Of a DNA stretch of 48,132 bases, positions 42,927 to 48,132 are shown piece after piece. The stretch's first letter is position 1. Every line of letters begins with the position of its first letter. Both the position numbers and the translations under genes were made by a program. The notes under the pieces are model-generated. The model was given only the letters and a program-made list of their open reading frames with translations, ran no database searches and was not told the DNA's origin. The stretch lies in NCBI GenBank assembly GCA_026414765.1, contig JAOAIJ010000008.1:1-48132 (forward strand). Direction: 5' to 3'. The stretch is from Clostridia bacterium. GTDB taxonomy: Bacteria; Bacillota; Clostridia; Acetivibrionales; DSM-27016.

Positions 42927-43846
42927 TAGTATTCCACCTCTCTTTTCCTCAGATAAACAATCTGCGTCACTGCTATCAAAACAAACATAATAAACAGTAT
43001 TACACTGGATGCAGATCCAAAGCCGATTTTTGTAGATGAGTACCCTTTACTGAAAATGAACAGTACGATAGATTCAGTCGCTACTCCTGGTCCTCCGCCT
43101 GTAAGTGCAACAATATAGTCGAAAACCGACAGGCCTCCTCTGATATTCAGTATAAGGTTAATTGTTATAGATGGAATAATCAACGGTAATGTGATATTTG
43201 TCAGTATCTTACGGGTATTGGCACCCTCCACCCTTGCACACTCATAGATGGATATGGGAACAGTCTGCAAGCCTGCAAGATAGACAACTATCGTCATGGC
43301 AATTCCCTGCCACACGTTTACAATTATTATCCCCCACATGGCCAGTTTTTCATCTCCAAGAATATTTGTTTGAAGAGCTGTAATATTCAGTGCCTTTCCG
43401 ATAGAAGGGAAAAAATAGTAATAAAGGTTATTAAATATATAACCTATTGTTAACAGACTTAATACGGCAGGAAAAAAGAAAATCCCGCGGAAAGTATTCC
43501 TGAATTTTATTTTCTGATTTAGCAGTAAAGCTATAAAGAATCCAATGATATTTACAAGTAACGATACAATCACCGAATATTTCAGGGTAAAAATGATTGA
43601 ATTCCAGAAACGTTCATCTGTAAGAGCATTTTTATAATTGTCCAGACCTATAAATTTATAGTTAATATCAATACCATTCCAATTTGTTAAACTATATATA
43701 AAGCCCTTAATAACCGGAACGTGGAAAAACATAAAAAATAATACTGCAAAAGGAACAATAACCAGTAATGGTATACCATCCTCTGCCACTAACTTCTTCA
43801 GTGTATATTTTGATTTAACTCTTTTATTAACCGGCTTTACTTTCAT
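42926..43846 (-). CDS. Sugar ABC importer permease (MalF type)
   Basis: I chose the ATG at 43846 (MKVKPVNKRV) after AGGAGGAATCAG; an in-frame ATG 14 codons upstream lies inside a hairpin and has a poorly spaced site. The 306-aa protein has six helices and the EAA motif PISIYECARVEGANTRKILTN. It is the CUT1 partner of the MalG-type protein, transporting malto-oligosaccharides or another oligosaccharide. A hairpin between it and the binding-protein gene would lower its expression relative to the lipoprotein. Confidence 0.9.
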   Translation of the reverse strand: MKVKPVNKRVKSKYTLKKLVAEDGIPLLVIVPFAVLFFMFFHVPVIKGFIYSLTNWNGIDINYKFIGLDNYKNALTDERFWNSIIFTLKYSVIVSLLVNIIGFFIALLLNQKIKFRNTFRGIFFFPAVLSLLTIGYIFNNLYYYFFPSIGKALNITALQTNILGDEKLAMWGIIIVNVWQGIAMTIVVYLAGLQTVPISIYECARVEGANTRKILTNITLPLIIPSITINLILNIRGGLSVFDYIVALTGGGPGVATESIVLFIFSKGYSSTKIGFGSASSVILFIMFVLIAVTQIVYLRKREVEY

Positions 43847-43864
43847 TCTGATTCCTCCTGTAAC

Positions 43865-43897
43865 ACAAAGGAGATGCTTTTTGCACATCTCCTTTGT
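43865..43897 (-). other. Hairpin between binding-protein and permease genes
   Basis: ACAAAGGAGATG pairs perfectly with CATCTCCTTTGT around a 9-base loop, 40 bases after the lipoprotein gene stop. There is no T-run. Such hairpins often stabilise the upstream mRNA so that the binding protein exceeds the permeases. The stem also hides a GGAG and an ATG, leaving the start at 43846 free. Confidence 0.65.
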
Positions 43898-43937
43898 ATC
43901 AATTTTGACAGTACAATTTAAGTTTTGAAGACCTGCC

Positions 43938-45212
43938 TTACTTCTGGATATCCTTAAACATTTTATCCATCTGTTTTGAGAAAGAATCTACATCTTTCTT
44001 TGCTATGTACATCTGAATTAGTTTTGAATACTCGTCATTTGCTCCTGCAGGCCAGAAGTGGTTAGGCCAGTTAAATACTTTTCCTTTTTCGAACATTGAC
44101 TGCAAACCTTCGGAAGCAGGATCATTAAGTTTTACACCCTGGATTGCCGACAGGTTCTTATCCATATCAGTATACATTTGAGCGATTTCCTGAGAAGCTA
44201 CAAAAGCTACAAATGTCTTACATGCTTCAGGATTCTTTGTCTTTGCTGCGATGTTTAATCCTACGTCTATACCTGATACTACCTTGACATCATCCGGATT
44301 GTTTGTTGCAGGAAGTGCAAATGATCCCAGGTCAATATCTGCTTTTGCCTTCTTTACAGATGGTACAACCCACAAGCCCTGAAGCATCATAGCAGCTTTT
44401 CCGTTTGCAAACTCCTGAACACCCTGATCATAGCCTGCACCTTTTGCATCGGGCTGTGCATATTCACAAAGCTTCAAAGTCTTTTCGGAAAGCTCTTTCC
44501 ATTCCTTACTATCTGCTAAAGTAGCTTCGCCCTTTATTACCTTATCAAAATAATCCTTTGAAACCATCTGTCCCATCAATTCCTGGTTGAATGTAGTAAT
44601 TGTCCATGCATCTTTTAATGTAAGCTCTATTGGTATGATATTCTTTGACTTAAGTGTTTCACAGACATTAATAAATTCATCCCATGTTGTAGGTACCTGA
44701 ACACCGGCATCTGCAAAAATCTTTTTATTGTATATTACACCGGCAGCATTCATTGAAATAGGAACTCCATACATTTTGCCGTCAAATTCAAATAGTTTCT
44801 GTATTTCCGGAATTGAGTTTTTTACAAACTCTTCGTTTGTAACATCCATGATAAATCCATTCTTTACATAGCTCTTATACTCTTCACTGGTTGGCCATCT
44901 GAGGTAAATATCGGGGAAATCGTTGCTTGCTACCCTTGCCTGCATGACCTGAACGTCGTTTGCAGCTGTATTCTGTTTTACTTGGATATCAGGGTACTTT
45001 TCATTGAATTTCTTAATTATTGCATTAAAAGTATCAACAGCTTCCCGTTTTGGCTGGAAGAATTCTATTGTCACTTTCTGACTTTTGACTGCCTGCTCGG
45101 ATTTAGTTTCTTCACTTGATGTTGTTGATTCGTCAGTGGAAGCACCACAACCGGCCGCACTTACGGATAACAGTAATGCAAGCCCTAATGCAAGAAATTT
45201 TTTTGCTTTCAT
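43938..45212 (-). CDS. Sugar-binding lipoprotein of the ABC importer
   Basis: This 424-aa protein starts with ATG after GGAGGG and has a lipoprotein signal with lipobox SAAGC (LLLSVSAAGCGAS; lipidated Cys at about 22), then a Ser/Thr/Glu linker. The mature part is a CUT1 family 1 solute-binding protein: KVTIEFFQPKREAVDTFNAI, DIYLRWPTSEEYKSYVKNGF, MYGVPISMNAAGVIYNKKIF, GKAAMMLQGLWVV. It captures an oligosaccharide outside the cell, plausibly maltodextrin or cyclodextrin made by the CGTase, for the two permeases. It is the first gene of the five-gene operon with the YesM/YesN pair. Confidence 0.93.
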   Translation of the reverse strand: MKAKKFLALGLALLLSVSAAGCGASTDESTTSSEETKSEQAVKSQKVTIEFFQPKREAVDTFNAIIKKFNEKYPDIQVKQNTAANDVQVMQARVASNDFPDIYLRWPTSEEYKSYVKNGFIMDVTNEEFVKNSIPEIQKLFEFDGKMYGVPISMNAAGVIYNKKIFADAGVQVPTTWDEFINVCETLKSKNIIPIELTLKDAWTITTFNQELMGQMVSKDYFDKVIKGEATLADSKEWKELSEKTLKLCEYAQPDAKGAGYDQGVQEFANGKAAMMLQGLWVVPSVKKAKADIDLGSFALPATNNPDDVKVVSGIDVGLNIAAKTKNPEACKTFVAFVASQEIAQMYTDMDKNLSAIQGVKLNDPASEGLQSMFEKGKVFNWPNHFWPAGANDEYSKLIQMYIAKKDVDSFSKQMDKMFKDIQK

Positions 45213-45355
45213 TATTTAATCCCTCCGTTTAATTTATAGTTTACGATGAAATAATATCAAAATCAAATAATAAACAATATAATATTTCTTAGTAGTTGTA
45301 TATAAGATTTTATAGTCATTGTGCCTGCATGTGCAATAAATGGTAATTGCAGGAG

Positions 45356-45379
45356 TTACTGGTATGCTATGTTATTCAT
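45356..45379 (-). CDS. Possible 7-aa leader peptide
   Basis: A strong ribosome site AAAGGAGGTG is followed 6 bases later by ATG and the frame MNNIAYQ-stop. It precedes the binding-protein gene by about 145 bases on the same strand. The site is too good to ignore, but seven codons give no coding evidence. It could be a leader or a chance match. Confidence 0.2.
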   Translation of the reverse strand: MNNIAYQ

Positions 45380-45404
45380 TGCGTACACCTCCTTTTCCAG
45401 GCAT

Positions 45405-45437
45405 CAAAAAAACCGCTGCCCCAATTGACAACGGTTT
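45405..45437 (-). terminator. Intrinsic terminator of the flavodoxin-like gene
   Basis: On the minus strand AAACCGTTG and CAGCGGTTT pair with one wobble around a 10-base loop, followed directly by seven T. It lies about 40 bases after the stop at 45473. Confidence 0.8.
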
Positions 45438-45472
45438 ATACTATATATTTATTCTCTTTACTGCCCCAATTC

Positions 45473-46195
45473 TTAACCTTTAAACGGACTGTTTAACCCT
45501 GAGAACCAACCTTTCTCCACCCAATATTTCTTATCAAGCGAAGAATCATTATCATACTTTTTCATAAGCATTTTTCGAACATAAAACATCATTCTGATAA
45601 TGAAATATGGATAATGTTTTTTCCCTTCCGCTACTTCTTTATAAAATCTGATAGCTTTCTTCTTAATCTGAAATTCTATTTTCTCCTTTTTTTCTGCCTT
45701 CATATTCATCCATTCATCCCCAAATGTAGCAAAGCTAAATGAATATATTCTATTTATTCCCCAGTACTTCAAACTGGTACTTATTGTTTTTATCGCATCC
45801 TTTGCTCCAGCACCAACTGTTGAAGAAATTATAAAAGCCTTTTTTGAAAACATTTCTGTTTTTGCTCTATGGACAAGAAAAATAAAAGCGAAGTGATCAA
45901 GAAACGACTTCATGCACCCACTGGTTTGAAGCGCAAACACTGGAGTTGTAAAAATCAGTGCATCGGCTGAAACCATTTGCTCTAAAATCGGTAGAGTATA
46001 ATTTGCATGTGGACATTTCTCCTCCCCTTTTAAAAAGCATGCCATACAACCACAACAGAATTCCGGCATATCCTTTGGCAAATAATATTCTACAAACTCT
46101 ATTTCTCCCTGTTTTTGCATTTCTTCTTTAAATGATTGAGTAGCTCGATATGTATTACCTTTTCGCGGACTTCCATGAACTATTACTATTTTCAT
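45473..46195 (-). CDS. Flavodoxin-fold NAD(P)H-dependent FMN reductase with Cys-rich loop
   Basis: This 240-aa protein starts with ATG after AGGAGA. The FMN phosphate loop GSPRKGNTYRA is at about residues 9-19, and TPVFALQTSGCMKSFLDHF forms the flavin/dimer segment, as in the NADPH-dependent FMN reductase family. A loop CCGCMACFLKGEEKCPH (about 47-63) resembles the Cys-rich insert of iron-sulfur flavoproteins, though spacing is not classical. The C-terminal 80 residues are basic, with a hydrophobic stretch FIIRMMFYVRK that may touch the membrane. It is a single-gene unit with its own terminator. The electron acceptor is unknown. Confidence 0.8.
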   Translation of the reverse strand: MKIVIVHGSPRKGNTYRATQSFKEEMQKQGEIEFVEYYLPKDMPEFCCGCMACFLKGEEKCPHANYTLPILEQMVSADALIFTTPVFALQTSGCMKSFLDHFAFIFLVHRAKTEMFSKKAFIISSTVGAGAKDAIKTISTSLKYWGINRIYSFSFATFGDEWMNMKAEKKEKIEFQIKKKAIRFYKEVAEGKKHYPYFIIRMMFYVRKMLMKKYDNDSSLDKKYWVEKGWFSGLNSPFKG

Positions 46196-46311
46196 ATCTA
46201 TCTCCTATATGCTTTTAACAAAGTAGTGCATCTCCATTTTACCACATACCGACGATAAAACAATTAAAATCTACGGGATTCACTATAGCCCGGAAAATCC
46301 TTCTGAAACTC

Positions 46312-46338
46312 AGGGACGGTTCGAAACCACTGAAAAAG
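46312..46338 (+). repeat. IS1182 left inverted repeat
   Basis: It begins AGGGACGGTTCGAAACCACT and continues GAAAAAG. It differs from the right repeat at one position (G for A, seventh base). Confidence 0.9.
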
Positions 46339-46450
46339 TCATTATAAAATATAACAAATTATACAATAATATGCATAAAGTTATATAAAAATCCCCTCCC
46401 AAATGGTATAATTAAGTTGCGACAAAACACACCAAAGGAGGGGATTTTAC

Positions 46451-48001
46451 GTGCTCAAAAAAGAGCAAAAGCAATTAAGCTTGTATTCAATATTATACGA
46501 TAAAATTCCAAAAAATCATATACTCAAATCAATAAATAATGCAGTTGACTTCAATTTCATAAATGAACTTTTAGAAAACTCATACTGCAAATACTATGGG
46601 AGACCTGCAAAAGAACCTGAAATGATGGCTAAATTGCTGATTCTACAGTATTTGTATACTCTCTCAGATGTCCAAGTCATAGAAGAAACAATGGTAAATC
46701 TGGCATACATGTGGTTTATTGGTATAAACCCTGAAGAAGAGCTTCCAGACCCAAGCCTGTTAGCAAAGTTCAGAACCCAAAGACTAAAAGAAACAACACT
46801 GGACGAGATAATCAAGGAAGTTGTAAAACAGTGTGTTGAAAAAGGAACAATAAAAGGAACTGGGATAAGTGTTGATTGTACTCATACAGAAGCAAATACC
46901 ATAAAGAAAGTTCCTGAGAGGATTATGAAGCATCTTGCTAAGAAAATTCTCAAAAACCTTAACGAAGAAAATGGGATTATTCCAGAACAGGTAGACGAAA
47001 ATATTCCAAACTACAAGGAAATAGAAGATCATACGCAAGCAAAAGAAACCATGAAAAATTACCTGGAAAAGCTTATAGCAGAAGTAAAAAGTGAGGCCGA
47101 TATATCAACATTAACAAAAACAAAAAGCGCAATAGAAAAAGCTGAAGAAATATTGCAAGATAATAAATTCATTCAACAAAAAGGAATACGTTCGTTGGTG
47201 GATGAAGATGCCAGAGTAGGCTACAAGTCAAAAACAGAAAGCTTTTTCGGATATAAAGTAGAATTTGCAATGATACCGGAAGAAAGGATAATTACAGCAG
47301 TAGGTGTTCACGATGGAGCTTACGTGGATGGTAATGATTATGAAAGATTATACATTAATACTAAAGAATGCGGTATAGAAATAAAAGAAGCATATGGAGA
47401 CAAAGCGTATTTCAGAAAACCGATACTTGATATATTAGAAAGTGATAACGTGGAAGCAATTATTCCTGTAAGTGAGACAGTGTATCGTGTGGATGAAAGC
47501 AGATATAACTATAACAAAGATTCAGACCAATGGTTTTGCGAATGCGGAAACTATACAGTAGATAAGAAGAAAGCTACACGAAAAGATGGGCGGCAGTTTT
47601 TAGAATACAAATTTGAAAAAGAGACATGCCTAAATTGTCCAAAACGTAAGGAATGCATCAATGGGAATAGTATAGCAAGGAAATTGGTACTTGGCTTGAA
47701 TACTCCAGAGTTTTACGAATATAGCCAAAAGGTAAAGGCTCCTGAGTTTTTAGAAAAGTACAAAAAGAGGGCTAGCCAAGAATGGAAAAATGGAGAAATG
47801 AAAAGGTTTCATGGAATGGACCGTGCCAGAGGCTATGGTCTTAAAAGTATGCTAACGCAAGCAAAATTAACGGCATTAGCAGTAAATTTAAAGAGGATAG
47901 CAAGACTGCTAACCTCTTATTTTGACACAATATGTTATTATATGGTAAATCGGTTTGGAGTTTCGTTAAAAAATCAAAATTGTTTATATGGTGCCAGCTA
48001 A
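46451..48001 (+). CDS. IS1182-family transposase
   Basis: This 516-aa protein begins at GTG with AAAGGAGGGG upstream. The N-terminal half has the DUF772-type segment (YGRPAKEPEMMAKLLILQYL, VIEETMVNLAYMWFIG, PDPSLLAKFRTQR). The DDE domain shows GISVDCTHTEANT (first Asp), EAYGDKAYFRKPI (second Asp) and a C-terminal FHGMDRARGYGLKSMLTQAK region near the expected Glu. A Cys cluster (CECG, then CLNCPKRKEC) suggests a zinc knuckle. It cuts and pastes the element using its 27-bp ends. It is full length and undamaged. Confidence 0.92.
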   Translation: MLKKEQKQLSLYSILYDKIPKNHILKSINNAVDFNFINELLENSYCKYYGRPAKEPEMMAKLLILQYLYTLSDVQVIEETMVNLAYMWFIGINPEEELPDPSLLAKFRTQRLKETTLDEIIKEVVKQCVEKGTIKGTGISVDCTHTEANTIKKVPERIMKHLAKKILKNLNEENGIIPEQVDENIPNYKEIEDHTQAKETMKNYLEKLIAEVKSEADISTLTKTKSAIEKAEEILQDNKFIQQKGIRSLVDEDARVGYKSKTESFFGYKVEFAMIPEERIITAVGVHDGAYVDGNDYERLYINTKECGIEIKEAYGDKAYFRKPILDILESDNVEAIIPVSETVYRVDESRYNYNKDSDQWFCECGNYTVDKKKATRKDGRQFLEYKFEKETCLNCPKRKECINGNSIARKLVLGLNTPEFYEYSQKVKAPEFLEKYKKRASQEWKNGEMKRFHGMDRARGYGLKSMLTQAKLTALAVNLKRIARLLTSYFDTICYYMVNRFGVSLKNQNCLYGAS

Positions 48002-48009
48002 AAACAGGC

Positions 48010-48036
48010 CTTTTTCAGTGGTTTCGAACTGTCCCT
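48010..48036 (-). repeat. IS1182 right inverted repeat
   Basis: On the minus strand it begins AGGGACAGTTCGAAACCACT and continues GAAAAAG, 9 bases after the transposase stop. Confidence 0.9.
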
Positions 48037-48100
48037 ATGTATCTAACTAAGTTGATTCTGTGAAATATAAGAAATATTTTTTAATAGAATAATGTTTGTA

Positions 48101-48129
48101 TTGACAAAGGGAGATTTTCATACTATATT
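48101..48129 (+). promoter_or_regulatory. Strong sigma-A promoter facing out of the window
   Basis: TTGACA (48101-48106) and TATATT (48124-48129) are exactly 17 bases apart. The -35 matches consensus fully and the -10 at five of six. It lies 65 bases beyond the IS end and should drive a gene to the right of the window. Confidence 0.7.
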
Positions 48130-48132
48130 AGT

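Larger units (their letters stand above)
46312..48036 (+). mobile_element. Complete IS1182-family insertion sequence
   Basis: The element runs between 27-bp inverted repeats (26 of 27 matching) and carries one intact transposase gene with its own ribosome site. The length of 1725 bp fits the IS1182 family. I could not see a clean target-site duplication: the bases flanking the ends (ACTC on the left, ATGT on the right) differ. It is probably able to move. Confidence 0.88.

Noticed and set aside
1-48132. CRISPR arrays, tRNA or rRNA genes
   Set aside because: No regularly spaced repeats, cloverleaf with CCA-type end or rRNA-like conserved blocks were seen on either strand.

Overview
The window looks like a mesophilic, low-GC, spore-forming, carbohydrate-degrading Clostridium or Ruminiclostridium relative. 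This is inferred from AT-rich DNA with strong GGAGG ribosome sites, a Ger(x)C remnant, YesM/YesN-type sugar sensing, a cyclodextrin glucanotransferase and several DUF6385 proteins. The species cannot be fixed from sequence alone.

Left accessory zone (1-8.7 kb, visibly AT-richer). Nested mobile remnants come first: a possible further element entering at the left edge, a truncated IS3-family element with an A7 frameshift site, and a TnsA-like fragment cut off by that IS. Next is a complete-looking Gabija anti-phage pair (gajA-gajB) on the minus strand. Divergent from it is an unrecognised 509-aa gene, the best candidate here for an undescribed defence-island gene. After it come an APH-fold kinase, a broken IS1182-type transposase and an unexplained small ORF.

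Middle zone (8.7-21.2 kb). A small membrane operon encodes a 30-aa peptide, a zinc-ribbon membrane protein and a b-type cytochrome. It is followed by a truncated Ger(x)C gene, a lone contractile-tail tube protein (gp19 family), a secreted M4 metalloprotease, three DUF6385 proteins (one fused to a DNRLRE-like domain) and a copper operon (TauE-like protein with HMA and cupredoxin-like repeats, CopA, CopZ). The cytochrome and copper operons share an identical 19-bp upstream motif containing two TCTTCA half-sites 11 bp apart, suggesting one OmpR-type regulator.

Biosynthetic operon (35.1-21.3 kb, minus strand), the most interesting part. Seven closely spaced genes encode a GH13 protein, a solute-binding-protein fold without export signal, a RibD-like reductase, a MATE exporter, a diverged glycogen-synthase-like glycosyltransferase, a second GH13 protein and a one-module NRPS. 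The NRPS is C-A-PCP with a Val-like code, then a BtrH_N/papain-like domain and a concanavalin-like domain. A possible promoter precedes the operon and a clear intrinsic terminator ends it. My inference is an aminoacylated or lipo-aminoacylated oligosaccharide metabolite, made in the cytoplasm and exported by the MATE protein.

Right zone (35.6-48.1 kb). A secreted CGTase with LacI-type operator palindromes is next, followed by a sugar ABC importer (binding lipoprotein and two permeases, no ATPase) in one operon with a YesM/YesN two-component system. A flavodoxin-fold reductase, a complete IS1182-family element with 27-bp inverted repeats and a consensus-like promoter at the right edge complete the window. 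CGTase and importer form a starch/maltodextrin unit beside the oligosaccharide-NRPS operon. I saw no rRNA, tRNA or CRISPR array.
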